This document shows, piece after piece, positions 36,960 through 49,000 of a stretch of DNA of 64,000 nucleotides; positions within the stretch are counted from its first letter, which is position 1; every line of letters begins with the position of its first letter. The stretch lies in assembly GCF_009760915.1 (NCBI RefSeq), contig NZ_VIDQ01000026.1, forward strand, positions 1-64,000. Direction: 5' to 3'. Both the position numbers and the translations under genes were made by a program. The notes under the pieces were generated by a model, which was not told the origin of the DNA, ran no database searches, and saw only the letters and a program-made list of their open reading frames with translations. The DNA is from Azohydromonas aeria (lineage in GTDB: Bacteria; Pseudomonadota; Gammaproteobacteria; Burkholderiales; Burkholderiaceae_C).

Positions 36960-36973
36960 TTGACGCGCGTCAA
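36960..36973. promoter_or_regulatory. FNR/CRP-type dyad between mscL and petA
   Basis: TTGACGCGCGTCAA is a perfect 14-bp palindrome with half-sites TTGAC/GTCAA spaced by 4, the geometry of CRP/FNR-family sites (FNR itself prefers TTGAT/ATCAA). Its centre lies about 60 bp upstream of the predicted mscL transcript start and about 93 bp upstream of the predicted petA start. Which gene it controls is inference. Confidence 0.45.
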
Positions 36974-37047
36974 AGCGCCCGTCGCGAAACGTGACAGATG
37001 TCGGGCGCGTCAGCCATCCGAAAGGCTTTGTGTCAATCCTCGCCCGC

Positions 37048-37053
37048 TAGAAT
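37048..37053 (+). promoter_or_regulatory. -10-like box of petABC
   Basis: TAGAAT within the small palindrome CTAGAATCTAG, 44 bp before the petA start. The leader has GAGGAAG as ribosome-binding site. The -35 region (GGCTTTG) is weak. Confidence 0.45.
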
Positions 37054-37096
37054 CTAGGGTTGCCCCTGAAAGTCCGGACAAGTTCCCGAGGAAGCT

Positions 37097-37696
37097 ATGA
37101 CAAAGCCTGAAGTCGACCAAGGCCGCCGCACGTGGGTGGCGATTGCCTGTGGCGCGGGTGCTGTTGGCGGTGTGGCCGCAGCCGTGCCGTTCGTCAGCAC
37201 CTTCGCGCCCTCCGAGCGTGCCAAGGCCGCTGGTGCCGCCGTCGAGGTGGACATCAGCGCGCTCAAGCCCGGCGAGAAGATGACCGTGGAGTGGCGCGGC
37301 AAGCCGGTGTGGATCGTCAAGCGCACGCCGGAGCAACTCGCGGGCCTGAAGAAGGTCGAGGCGCAGGTGGCGGACCCGAAGTCCCAGCGCAACCCGGCGG
37401 AACTCACGCCCGAGTACGCGCGCAACGAGCACCGCTCGATCAAGCCGGAGATCCTGGTGGCCGTGGGCATCTGCTCGCACCTGGGCTGCTCGCCCAGCGA
37501 CAAGTTCCAGCCCGGCGCGCAGCCCTCGCTGCCCGACGACTGGCTGGGCGGCTTCCTGTGCCCCTGCCACGGCTCGACCTTCGACATGGCCGGACGCGTC
37601 TTCAAGAACAAGCCGGCGCCCGACAACCTGGAGGTGCCGCCGCACATGTACCTGTCGGACACCAAGCTGTTGATCGGCGAGGACAAGAAGGCCTGA
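37097..37696 (+). CDS. petA: Ubiquinol-cytochrome c reductase Rieske iron-sulfur subunit
   Basis: 199 aa. Begins with a twin-arginine motif GRRTWVAI and a transmembrane anchor (about residues 11-38), then the soluble Rieske domain with cluster ligands in CSHLGC (residue 126 on) and CPCHGS (about 155). Transfers electrons from ubiquinol to cytochrome c1 in the bc1 complex; exported by Tat, whose genes are about 4.5 kb upstream. First gene of petABC. Confidence 0.97.
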   Translation: MTKPEVDQGRRTWVAIACGAGAVGGVAAAVPFVSTFAPSERAKAAGAAVEVDISALKPGEKMTVEWRGKPVWIVKRTPEQLAGLKKVEAQVADPKSQRNPAELTPEYARNEHRSIKPEILVAVGICSHLGCSPSDKFQPGAQPSLPDDWLGGFLCPCHGSTFDMAGRVFKNKPAPDNLEVPPHMYLSDTKLLIGEDKKA

Positions 37697-37721
37697 CGCT
37701 CAGGCTCCCGGAGAACACCTC

Positions 37722-39122
37722 ATGGCTGAATTCAAGACCGTTCCCGCCGACGCGCCGGCCGCCCAGAAGCTGTTGAACTGGGTGGACAACCGCTTCCCGG
37801 CCTCCAAGCTCTACAAGGAGCACCTGGCGGAGTACTACGCTCCCAAGAGCCTGAACTTCTGGTACATCTTCGGCTCGCTGGCGCTGCTGGTGCTGGTGAT
37901 CCAGATCGTCACCGGCATCTTCCTGGTGATGCACTACAAGCCCGATGCGAACGTTGCCTTCGCATCGGTCGAGTACATCATGCGCGACGTGCCCTGGGGC
38001 TGGCTGGTGCGCTACATGCACTCCACCGGCGCCTCGGCCTTCTTCGTGGTGGTGTACCTGCACATGTTCCGCGGGCTGCTCTACGGCAGCTACCGCAAGC
38101 CGCGCGAGCTGGTGTGGATCTTCGGCTGCGCCATCTTCCTGGCGCTGATGGCCGAGGCCTTCATGGGCTACCTGCTGCCCTGGGGCCAGATGAGCTACTG
38201 GGGCGCGCAGGTGATCGTGAACCTGTTCGCCGCCGTGCCCTTCGTCGGCCCGGACCTGGCGCTGCTGATCCGCGGCGACTACGTCGTGTCGGACGCCACG
38301 CTCAACCGCTTCTTCAGCTTCCACGTCATTGCCGTGCCGCTGGTGCTGCTGGGCCTGGTGGTGGCGCACATCATCGCGCTGCACGAGGTGGGCTCCAACA
38401 ACCCCGACGGCGTGGAGATCAAGGCCAAGAAGGACGCGCTGGGCCGCCCGCTCGACGGCATCCCGTTCCACCCGTACTACACGGTGCACGACATCTTCGG
38501 CGTGAGCGTGTTCCTGATGGCCTTCAGCGCGGTGGTGTTCTTCGCGCCCGAGTTCGGCGGCTACTTCCTGGAGTACAACAACTTCATCCCGGCCGACCCG
38601 CTGAAGACGCCTGCGCACATCGCGCCGGTGTGGTACTTCACGCCGTTCTACTCGATGCTGCGCGCAACCACCGACCCGATGGTCAACGTGCTGGCCGTGA
38701 TCATCGCCGCGGCCGCGGTGCTGGCCGTGCTCAAGGGCCGTCTGCCGGGCAAGGCCAAGGTCGGCGTGCTCGTGGGCGCCCTGGTGGCCGTGGCCCTGCT
38801 CAAGACCTTCGACGCCAAGTTCTGGGGCGTGGTGGTGATGGGCGGCGCCGTGATCATCCTGTTCTTCCTGCCGTGGCTGGACTACAGCCCGGTCAAGTCG
38901 ATCCGCTACCGCCCGACCTGGCACAAGGCGCTGTACGCCGTGTTCGTGGTCTTCTTCGTGGTGCTGGCCTACCTGGGCATCCAGCCGCCGTCGGACCTGG
39001 GCACCCTGGTGGCGCAGGTCGGCACGCTGTTCTACTTCGGCTTCTTCCTGCTGATGCCGTGGTGGAGCCGTATCGGTGAATTCAAGCCGGTGCCCGAGCG
39101 CGTCGTGTTCAAGGCGCATTGA
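37722..39122 (+). CDS. petB: Ubiquinol-cytochrome c reductase cytochrome b subunit
   Basis: 466 aa integral membrane protein binding two hemes b. Heme-ligand helices contain RYMHSTGASAFFVVVYLHMFRG and FFSFHVIAVPLVLLGLVVAHIIALHEVG; the quinol-oxidation PEW-type motif appears as IAPVWYFTPFYSMLR near residue 302. WGQMSYWGAQV is conserved. It is longer than mitochondrial cytochrome b by extra C-terminal helices, as usual in Betaproteobacteria. Confidence 0.97.
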   Translation: MAEFKTVPADAPAAQKLLNWVDNRFPASKLYKEHLAEYYAPKSLNFWYIFGSLALLVLVIQIVTGIFLVMHYKPDANVAFASVEYIMRDVPWGWLVRYMHSTGASAFFVVVYLHMFRGLLYGSYRKPRELVWIFGCAIFLALMAEAFMGYLLPWGQMSYWGAQVIVNLFAAVPFVGPDLALLIRGDYVVSDATLNRFFSFHVIAVPLVLLGLVVAHIIALHEVGSNNPDGVEIKAKKDALGRPLDGIPFHPYYTVHDIFGVSVFLMAFSAVVFFAPEFGGYFLEYNNFIPADPLKTPAHIAPVWYFTPFYSMLRATTDPMVNVLAVIIAAAAVLAVLKGRLPGKAKVGVLVGALVAVALLKTFDAKFWGVVVMGGAVIILFFLPWLDYSPVKSIRYRPTWHKALYAVFVVFFVVLAYLGIQPPSDLGTLVAQVGTLFYFGFFLLMPWWSRIGEFKPVPERVVFKAH

Positions 39123-39145
39123 GGCGGCAAGCCGGAGAAGCTCGA

Positions 39146-39916
39146 ATGAAAAAGTTCATCCTTTCCCTCCTGGCCTCGCTGGCCATGGCCTCCTCGGCCT
39201 TTGCCGCCGGCGGCGGCATCGCCTGGGACAAGTTCCCGGCCGAGAAGGTCAACGACGTGGCGGCGCTGCAAAACGGCGCCAAGCTCTTCGTCAACTACTG
39301 CCTCAACTGCCACTCGGCGGCGTTCATGCGCTACAACCGCATGCGCGACATCGGGCTGACCGACGAGCAGATCAAGGGCAACCTGATGTTCGCCTCCGAC
39401 AAGGTGGGCGACCTGATGAAGGTGTCGCTCGACGCGCGCCAGGCCAAGGAGTGGTTCGGCGCCACGCCGCCGGACCTGACCGTCATCGCGCGCTCGCGCG
39501 CCGACGGCTCCAAGGGCAGCGGCGCGGACTACCTCTACACCTACCTGCGCACCTTCTACCGCGACGACACCAAGGCCACCGGCTGGAACAACCTGGCGTT
39601 CCCCAGCGTGGGCATGCCCCACGTGCTGTGGGAGCTGCAGGGCCAGCGCGTGGCCAAGTACGCCGACGAGAAGGACCCGCACGACGCGACCAAGACCGTG
39701 CACGTGTTCAAGGGCTTCGAGCAGGTCACCCCGGGCAAGATGAGCGCCACCGAGTTCGACAGCGCCATGGGCGACCTGGTGGCCTACCTGCAGTGGATGG
39801 GCGAGCCGGTGCAGAAGCAGCGCGTGCGCCTGGGCGTGGTGGTGCTGCTGTTCCTGGGCCTGTTCACCTTCATCGCCTGGCGCCTGAACGCCGCTTACTG
39901 GAAGGACATCAAGTAA
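39146..39916 (+). CDS. petC: Ubiquinol-cytochrome c reductase cytochrome c1 subunit
   Basis: 256 aa. Signal peptide of about 21 residues ending AFA, heme-binding CLNCH at residues 52-56, probable Met ligand in SVGMPHVLWELQ, and a C-terminal membrane anchor (about 231-250) before KDIK. ATG 39146 is preferred over the upstream in-frame start because GGAGAAG lies 8 nt upstream and it opens a signal peptide. Completes the bc1 complex. Confidence 0.97.
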   Translation: MKKFILSLLASLAMASSAFAAGGGIAWDKFPAEKVNDVAALQNGAKLFVNYCLNCHSAAFMRYNRMRDIGLTDEQIKGNLMFASDKVGDLMKVSLDARQAKEWFGATPPDLTVIARSRADGSKGSGADYLYTYLRTFYRDDTKATGWNNLAFPSVGMPHVLWELQGQRVAKYADEKDPHDATKTVHVFKGFEQVTPGKMSATEFDSAMGDLVAYLQWMGEPVQKQRVRLGVVVLLFLGLFTFIAWRLNAAYWKDIK

Positions 39917-39964
39917 GTCCGCCGCGGTAGCGAATAATCCGGCCCTCGCAAGCCGAACCAGTCC

Positions 39965-40007
39965 GCGCAGTGGGTGGCGTCGCCGCCCACTGCGCTTCAT
40001 CATTTTC
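39965..40007 (+). terminator. Terminator after petC, in front of sspA
   Basis: GCGCAGTGGG (39965-39974) pairs with CCCACTGCGC (39986-39995), with an inner GGC/GCC extension and GTC loop, followed by TTCATCATTTTC. It ends petABC. If sspA is transcribed from upstream, for example an AATAAT box at 39933-39938, the hairpin would sit in its leader as an attenuator. Confidence 0.7.
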
Positions 40008-40036
40008 TGAAGAGCCAAACCTAGGAGCCGCTAGCC

Positions 40037-40654
40037 ATGATGGTGCTCTACTCCGGAACGACCTGCCCCTACTCGCACCGCTGCCGTTTCGTGCTGTTCG
40101 AGAAGGGCATGGACTTCGAGATCCGCGACGTCGACCTCTTCGCCAAGCCCGAAGACATCGCGCTGATGAACCCGTACAACGAGGTGCCGATCCTGGTCGA
40201 GCGCGACCTCATCCTGTACGAGTCGCACATCATCAACGAGTACATCGACGAGCGCTTCCCGCACCCGCAGCTCATGCCCGGCGACCCGGTGGCGCGTGCG
40301 CGCGTGCGGCTGTTCCTGCTCAACTTCGAGAAGGAGCTGTTCACGCACGTCAACGTGCTGGAGGGCCGCGGCCAGGCCGTCAAGCCCACCGACAAGCAGC
40401 TGGAGAAGGCGCGTGCGCAGATCAAGGACCGGCTCACGCAGCTGGCCCCGATCTTCGTGAAGAACAAGTACATGCTCGGCGACGACTTCTCGATGCTCGA
40501 CGTGGCCATCGCGCCGCTGCTGTGGCGCCTGGACTACTACGGCATCGACATGTCCAAGAACGCCGCGCCGCTGCTGAAGTACGCCGAGCGCATCTTCTCG
40601 CGCCCGGCCTACATCGAGGCGCTGACGCCGTCCGAGAAGGTGATGCGCAAGTAA
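40037..40654 (+). CDS. sspA: Stringent starvation protein A
   Basis: 205 aa glutathione-S-transferase-fold protein that binds RNA polymerase and alters promoter choice under stress. N-terminal thioredoxin-like part MVLYSGTTCPYSHRCRFVLFEKG and NPYNEVPILVERDLILYESHIINEYI, then an all-helical C-terminal domain. AGGAG lies about 10 nt upstream. Paired with sspB, as in most Beta- and Gammaproteobacteria. Confidence 0.93.
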   Translation: MMVLYSGTTCPYSHRCRFVLFEKGMDFEIRDVDLFAKPEDIALMNPYNEVPILVERDLILYESHIINEYIDERFPHPQLMPGDPVARARVRLFLLNFEKELFTHVNVLEGRGQAVKPTDKQLEKARAQIKDRLTQLAPIFVKNKYMLGDDFSMLDVAIAPLLWRLDYYGIDMSKNAAPLLKYAERIFSRPAYIEALTPSEKVMRK

Positions 40655-40658
40655 CGCC

Positions 40659-41192
40659 ATGAGCGAGACGGCCTCCACCGACCAGGGCTCCAGCACGCGC
40701 CCGTACCTGATCCGGGCGCTGCACGACTGGTGCACCGACAACGGCTTCACGCCCTACCTGGCGGTCTTCGTCGATCGCAGCGTGCAGGTGCCGCTGGAGT
40801 ACGTGAAGAACAACGAGATCGTGCTCAACATCGGCTTCGAGGCCACCTCGGGGCTGAAGCTGGGCAACGAGTTCATCGAGTTCAAGGCCCGCTTCGGCGG
40901 GCGCGCGCGCGAGATCGTGGTGCCGGTGGACCACGTGGTGGCCATCTACGCCCGCGAGAACGGGCAGGGCATGGCCTTCCCGGCGCCGACCGCTTCGGCC
41001 GACATCGCGCCGGTGCCGCCGGCCGAAGCCGGCACGCCGGCGGCCGCGCCGGCGCAGGGCCTGCGCCTGGCCTCGACCGAGGCTGCCGAGGAGCCGGCCG
41101 CTCCGGCAGCGCCCGAAGGCGAGGCGAGCGCCCCCGAGACGCCGCCGGAGCCGCCGGCGCCGGGCCGGCCGTCGCTCAAGCGCATCAAGTGA
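40659..41192 (+). CDS. sspB: ClpXP specificity-enhancing factor SspB
   Basis: 177 aa adaptor that delivers ssrA-tagged proteins to ClpXP. The N-terminal substrate-binding domain contains STRPYLIRALHDWCTDNGFTPYL and NEIVLNIGFEATSGL (about to residue 110). A long Ala/Pro/Glu-rich linker follows, and the C-terminal RPSLKRIK is the ClpX-binding tail. Follows sspA by 4 bp. Confidence 0.94.
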   Translation: MSETASTDQGSSTRPYLIRALHDWCTDNGFTPYLAVFVDRSVQVPLEYVKNNEIVLNIGFEATSGLKLGNEFIEFKARFGGRAREIVVPVDHVVAIYARENGQGMAFPAPTASADIAPVPPAEAGTPAAAPAQGLRLASTEAAEEPAAPAAPEGEASAPETPPEPPAPGRPSLKRIK

Positions 41193-41212
41193 TCGCGTGA
41201 AGGCCCGGCGGC

Positions 41213-41218
41213 TAGAAT
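41213..41218 (+). promoter_or_regulatory. -10-like box of the tRNA gene
   Basis: TAGAAT in GGCTAGAATGGCC, 16 bp before the mature tRNA 5' end. Confidence 0.45.
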
Positions 41219-41234
41219 GGCCGCCGGTGCCCGT

Positions 41235-41310
41235 GCCGGCTTAGCTCAGTTGGTAGAGCAGCTGCCTTGTAAACAGCAGGTCATCCGTTCGATTCGGATA
41301 GCCGGCACCA
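41235..41310 (+). tRNA. tRNA-Thr (anticodon TGT)
   Basis: 76 nt with 7-bp acceptor stem GCCGGCT/AGCCGGC, D-arm TAGCTCAGTTGGTAGAGCA, anticodon loop CTTGTAA (anticodon TGT, reads ACA), T-loop TTCGATT, discriminator A and encoded CCA. A terminator follows. No integrase or attachment-site duplication is visible nearby. Confidence 0.95.
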
Positions 41311-41324
41311 ACAGATCCGCAACG

Positions 41325-41362
41325 ACGGCGCGTGCTCGCGAGAGCACGCGCCGTTTCCCTTT
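41325..41362 (+). terminator. Terminator after tRNA-Thr
   Basis: Perfect 13-bp stem ACGGCGCGTGCTC (41325-41337) / GAGCACGCGCCGT (41342-41354) with a GCGA loop, then TTCCCTTT. Confidence 0.85.
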
Positions 41363-41406
41363 CACGGCGCGCGCGGCTCCCGGCGCCGGCGCCTCGGGGC
41401 GGGGCT

Positions 41407-41709
41407 TCAGGGCCGCAAGTGGATCCGCACCCGCTTGTCGCCGTAGCCCGCGTCGCGCAGCTGCTGCTCGATGCGCGGCAGCAGCTGGCGCAGCTTGGCG
41501 GCCACCGCCGCGCTGGACACCAGCAGCGTCCAGCCTTCCTCGTCCACGGGGCCGGCGCGCAGCTGCTGGCGCAGCGCCAGCGGCAGCGCGCGCGTGGCGA
41601 CCTCGAAGCGCTGGTTCGACTCGCGCAGCCGCTGCGCCAGGCGCTGCAGCGCGGCGTTCTCGTTGAGCACCTGCGACAGCGGCAGGGCGGGCGGCAGGGT
41701 GGTGGCCAT
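41407..41709 (-). CDS. DUF721/DciA-like protein
   Basis: 100 aa. KH-like DUF721 protein: helical N-terminus, then VDEEGWTLLVSSAAVAAKLRQLLPRIEQQLRD. DciA proteins load the DnaB replicative helicase in bacteria lacking DnaC. It is short and diverges from secA, its common neighbour. The family assignment is by overall pattern and context, without a diagnostic residue. Confidence 0.68.
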   Translation of the reverse strand: MATTLPPALPLSQVLNENAALQRLAQRLRESNQRFEVATRALPLALRQQLRAGPVDEEGWTLLVSSAAVAAKLRQLLPRIEQQLRDAGYGDKRVRIHLRP

Positions 41710-41835
41710 AGGCCGCCGAGTGTAGCCAGCGCCATGCCGGCTCCCCCTTCGGGGTGCGGCAAAGCCACCTTCGGGGGCCTTGACATCCCGGCCGGCGCGG
41801 GGCTTGCCGGCACCGGGCGCCCTGGACCCGGGTGA

Positions 41836-41841
41836 TAAACT
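41836..41841 (+). promoter_or_regulatory. -10-like box before secA
   Basis: TAAACT in GGTGATAAACTGCC, 53 bp before the secA start. The remaining 185-bp gap contains GC hairpins such as CCCCTTCGGGG but no secM-like gene. Confidence 0.4.
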
Positions 41842-41894
41842 GCCCGGCTTGCCCGCCGCGGCGATTCGCGGCTCATTTCCCCAATTTCCAGCGC

Positions 41895-44627
<2,733 letters not shown>

Positions 44628-44657
44628 GCCGGGCCGCCCCCTGAAGGAATCGAACCC

Positions 44658-45887
44658 ATGCCCGTGAACCTGACCGCGCCCGATCCCGCCACGCTCGCGC
44701 CCGTGCCGGGGGTGCGCATCGGCACCGCCATGGCCGGCGTGCGCAAGGCCAATCGCCGCGACCTGACCGTGATGACGCTGGCCGAGGGCTCGGCCGTGGC
44801 CGGCGTGTTCACCAGCAACCGCTTCTGCGCCGCGCCGGTGCAGGTCTGCCGCGAGCATCTGGCCGCGGGCAGCGGCGTGCGCGCCATCGTCATCAACACC
44901 GGCAACGCCAACGCCGGCACCGGCGAGGACGGCCTGGTGCGCGCGCGGCGCAGCTGCATCGCGCTGGCGCGCCAGCTCAGCCTGGCGCCCGAGCAGGTGC
45001 TGCCGTTCTCCACCGGCGTGATCATGGAGACGCTGCCGGTGGAGCGCATCGAGGCCGGGCTGCCGGCGGCGCTGGACGCTCTGCAGGAGGACGCCTGGGC
45101 GCTGGCGGCCGAGGGCATCATGACCACCGACACGCTGCCCAAGGCCGCGTCGCGGCAGGTGAGCATCGGCGGGCGTACCGTCACCGTCACCGGCATCAGC
45201 AAGGGCGCCGGCATGATCCGGCCCAACATGGCCACGATGCTGGGCTTCGTCGCCACCGACGCCGTGATCGCCCCGGCGCTGCTGCAGCCGCTGGTGAAAG
45301 AGGCCGCCGACGCGAGCTTCAACCGCATCACCATCGACGGCGACACCTCCACCAACGACTCGTTCATCCTGATCGCCACGCGCCAGGCCGGCCACGCCGA
45401 GATCACGGCGCTGGACTCGGCCGAGGGGCAGGCGCTGCGCGAGGCCGTGGTCGCCGTGTCGCAGCAGCTGGCGCAGGCCATCGTGCGCGACGGCGAGGGC
45501 GCCACCAAGTTCATCACCGTGCGCATCGACGGCGGGCGCAGCGAGGACGAGTGTCGCCTGGCCGCCTATGCCATCGCGCACTCGCCGCTGGTCAAGACCG
45601 CCTTCTTCGCCAGCGACCCGAACCTGGGCCGCATCCTGGCCGCGGTCGGCTATGCCGGCATCGACGACCTCGACCAGGGCCTGATCGACCTGTTCCTGGA
45701 CGACGTGCACGTGGTGGTGCGCGGCGGCCGTCATCCCGAGTACCAGGAAGCCGACGGCCAGCGCGTGATGAAGCAGTCCGAGATCACGGTGCGGGTGGAC
45801 CTGCACCGCGGCGGCGCCAGCGCCACCGTCTGGACCTGCGACCTGTCGCACGACTACGTCAGCATCAACGCCGACTACCGCTCCTGA
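44658..45887 (+). CDS. argJ: Bifunctional ornithine acetyltransferase / N-acetylglutamate synthase ArgJ
   Basis: 409 aa. Recycles the acetyl group in arginine synthesis. The autocleavage site is in [12 protein letters not shown] (Ala-Thr, about residue 196); the oxyanion region is near residue 120 ([10 protein letters not shown]). [13 protein letters not shown] and the C-terminal [17 protein letters not shown] are family-typical. Follows secA as in many Burkholderiales, but the usual DUF815-mutT followers are about 15 kb away in this window. Confidence 0.97.
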   Translation: MPVNLTAPDPATLAPVPGVRIGTAMAGVRKANRRDLTVMTLAEGSAVAGVFTSNRFCAAPVQVCREHLAAGSGVRAIVINTGNANAGTGEDGLVRARRSCIALARQLSLAPEQVLPFSTGVIMETLPVERIEAGLPAALDALQEDAWALAAEGIMTTDTLPKAASRQVSIGGRTVTVTGISKGAGMIRPNMATMLGFVATDAVIAPALLQPLVKEAADASFNRITIDGDTSTNDSFILIATRQAGHAEITALDSAEGQALREAVVAVSQQLAQAIVRDGEGATKFITVRIDGGRSEDECRLAAYAIAHSPLVKTAFFASDPNLGRILAAVGYAGIDDLDQGLIDLFLDDVHVVVRGGRHPEYQEADGQRVMKQSEITVRVDLHRGGASATVWTCDLSHDYVSINADYRS

Positions 45888-46014
45888 CGCAGCCCGCGCC
45901 CGCGGCCGGCCTCGCGCCGCCGCCGGGCTGACGGCATCTCTCCAGCCGGCGCCGCTTCCCTGGCGCCCCGCGCCCCGCCTGTCCCCTCCATCCCGGGGGA
46001 AACCCTGTGCGGGG

Positions 46015-46020
46015 TACAGT
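46015..46020 (+). promoter_or_regulatory. -10-like box before the FAD/Fe-S oxidoreductase gene
   Basis: TACAGT in GGGGTACAGTCC, 48 bp before ATG 46068. No clear -35 box and no strong ribosome-binding site. Confidence 0.35.
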
Positions 46021-46067
46021 CCTTTTTTTCGCGCTCACACCGGGTGCGAACCGCGCGCCCGCCTTTC

Positions 46068-49000
46068 ATGAACGCACCGATTCCCGTCAACACCCTGGCC
46101 GGCGCCGCCGTGGCGGCCGCCGTCGAAGACGCGCCGCGACTGCGCGAGATTCCCTACAACTACACCTCGTTCTCCGACCGCGAGATCGTGGCGCGGCTGC
46201 TGGGCGAGCGCGCGTGGGAGCTGCTGCTGCAGTTGCGCGAGCAGCGCCAGACCGGGCGCTCGGCGCGCATGCTCTACGAGGTGCTGGGCGACGTGTGGGT
46301 GGTGCAGCGCAATCCGTACCTGCAGGACGACCTGCTCGACAACCCCAAGCGGCGCGAGGCGCTGATCCAGGCGCTGCACCACCGCCTGGGCGAGATCGGC
46401 AAGCGCCGCGATCCGCACATCGATCCGCAGCGGGACGCGCTGGTGGGCGAGCTGCTGGCGCTGGCCGGCCGGGCGGTGGCGGACTTCGGCGCCTCCTTCA
46501 CCGAGGTGGACGAGCTGCGCCGGCGCGCGCGCCGCGTGCTCGGCCGGCACACGGCCAAGGACAACATCAAGTTCGACGGCCTCTCGCGCGTCTCGCACGT
46601 GACGGACGCCACCGACTGGCGCGTGGAGTACCCCTTCGTCGTGCTCACGCCCGACACCGAGGCCGAGATGGCCGCGCTGGTGGCCGGCTGCGTCGAGCTG
46701 GGCCTGACCATCATCCCGCGCGGCGGCGGCACCGGCTACACCGGCGGCGCCGTGCCGCTGACCTGGAAGAGCGCGGTCATCAACACCGAGAAGCTGGAGC
46801 AGATGACCGAGGTCGAGCTGGTCGACCTGCCCGGCGTCGCGCACAAGGTGCCCACCATCTGGACCGGCGCCGGCGTGGTCACGCAGCGCGTGGCCGACGC
46901 CGCCGAGCGCGCGGGCTACGTCTTCGCGGTGGACCCGACCTCGGCCGAGGCCAGCTGCGTCGGCGGCAACATCGCCATGAACGCCGGCGGCAAGAAGGCG
47001 GTGCTGTGGGGCACGGCGCTGGACAACCTGGCCTCCTGGCGCATGGTCACGCCCGAAGCGAAGTGGCTGGAGGTGGTGCGCCTGGAGCACAACCTGGGCA
47101 AGATCCACGACGCGCCGCAGGTGCGTTTCGAATTGCGCTATTTCGACGCCAGCGGCAAGCACCTGGAGCGCACCGAGACCATCGAGGTGCCGGGCAGCAT
47201 CTTCCGCAAGGAAGGCCTGGGCAAGGACGTCACCGACAAGTTCCTGGCCGGCATTCCCGGCATCCAGAAGGAAGGCTGCGACGGCCTGATCACCAGCGCG
47301 CGCTGGGTGGTGCACCGCATGCCCGCGTACACGCGCACCGTATGCCTGGAGTTCTTCGGCAACGCCAAGGAGGCGGTGCCCTCGATCGTCGAGATCAAGG
47401 ACTACATGTTCGCGCAGGCCAAGGCCGGCGGCGCGATCCTGGCCGGCCTGGAGCACCTGGACGACCGCTACCTCAAGGCCGTGGGCTACGCCACCAAGAG
47501 CAAGCGCGCGGTGGCCAACGGCACCGGTAGCGCTGCCGGGCTGCCCAAGATGGTCCTCATCGGCGACATCGTCGGCGACGACGACGCGGCCGTGGCGCGC
47601 GCCACCAGCGAGGTGGTGCGCCTGGCCAACGGCCGCAGCGGCGAGGGCTTCGTCGCCGTCAGCGCCGACGCGCGCAAGAAGTTCTGGCTGGACCGCAAGC
47701 GCACCGCGGCCATCGCCCGGCACACCAACGCCTTCAAGATCAACGAGGACGTGGTGATCCCGCTGGAGCGCATGGGCGAGTACACCAACGGCATCGAGCG
47801 CATCAACATCGAGCTGAGCCTGCGCAACAAGCTGCAGCTGATCGATGCGCTGGAAACCTTCTTCACCCGCGGCAACCTGCCGCTGGGCAAGAGCGACGAT
47901 GCCAGCGAGATCCCCAGCGCCGAGCTGCTGGAGGACCGCGTGCAGCAGGCGCTGCAGCTGCTGCGCGAGGTGCGCGCGCTGTGGTCGCAGTGGCTCACGC
48001 AGCTCGACGCGGCGCAGCCCGAGGGCATCCGCAGCTTCTTCGAGCTGATCCAGGACGGCACGCTGCGCGCGTCGTGGAAGACGCAGGTCTACAAGCCGCT
48101 GCAGGGCCTGTTTGCCGGCGCCTCCTTCGCGCCCATCCTGGCCGAGTGCCGCCGCATCCACCAGCAGGTGCTGCGCGGGCGGGTGTGGGTGGCGCTGCAC
48201 ATGCACGCCGGCGACGGCAACGTGCACACCAACATCCCCGTCAACTCCGACGACTACCAGATGCTGCAGGCCGCGCACGAGGCGGTGGCGCGCATCATGG
48301 TGCTGGCGCGCAGCCTGGGCGGCGTGATCTCGGGCGAGCACGGCATCGGCATCACCAAGCTGGAGTTCCTCACCGACGAGGAGCTGCAGGGCTTTGCCGA
48401 CTACAAGCGGCGCGTCGATCCGCAGGGGCGCTTCAACAAGGGCAAGCTGCTGCGCGACCCGCATGCGCTGGGGCCCGACGTGCGCGCCGCCGACCTCGCG
48501 CATGCCTACACGCCCAGCTTCGGGCTGATGGGGCACGAGTCGCTGATCATGCAGCAGAGCGACATCGGCGCCATCAGCGACTCGATCAAGGACTGCCTGC
48601 GCTGCGGCAAGTGCAAGCCCGTGTGCGCCACGCACGTGCCGCGCGCCAACCTGCTCTACAGCCCGCGCAACAAGATCCTGGCCACCTCGCTGCTGGTCGA
48701 GGCCTTCCTGTACGAGGAGCAGACGCGCCGCGGCGTGTCGATCAAGCACTGGCAGGAGTTCGAGGACGTGTCGGACCACTGCACGGTGTGCCACAAGTGC
48801 GCCACGCCCTGCCCGGTGAAGATCGACTTCGGCGACGTGTCGATGAACATGCGCAACCTGCTGCGCAAGATGGGCCAGAAGAGCTTCAGGCCCGGCAACG
48901 CCGCGGCGATGTTCATGCTCAACGCCACCAACCCGGCCACCATCAACCTGGCGCGCAGCGCCATGGTGGACATCGGCTTCAAGGCGCAGCGCTTCGCCAA

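Noticed and set aside
41235-41310. tRNA-Thr as an integration site of a genomic island
   Set aside because: No integrase, no repeated tRNA 3' end and only core genes follow.
41780-41785. TTGACA as a -35 box for secA
   Set aside because: The candidate -10 (TAAACT, 41836) is 50 bp away and nothing suitable lies at normal spacing.
41710-41894. A secM-like arrest peptide gene upstream of secA
   Set aside because: No open frame with a signal peptide or an arrest motif is present in the gap, and the upstream gene is on the other strand.
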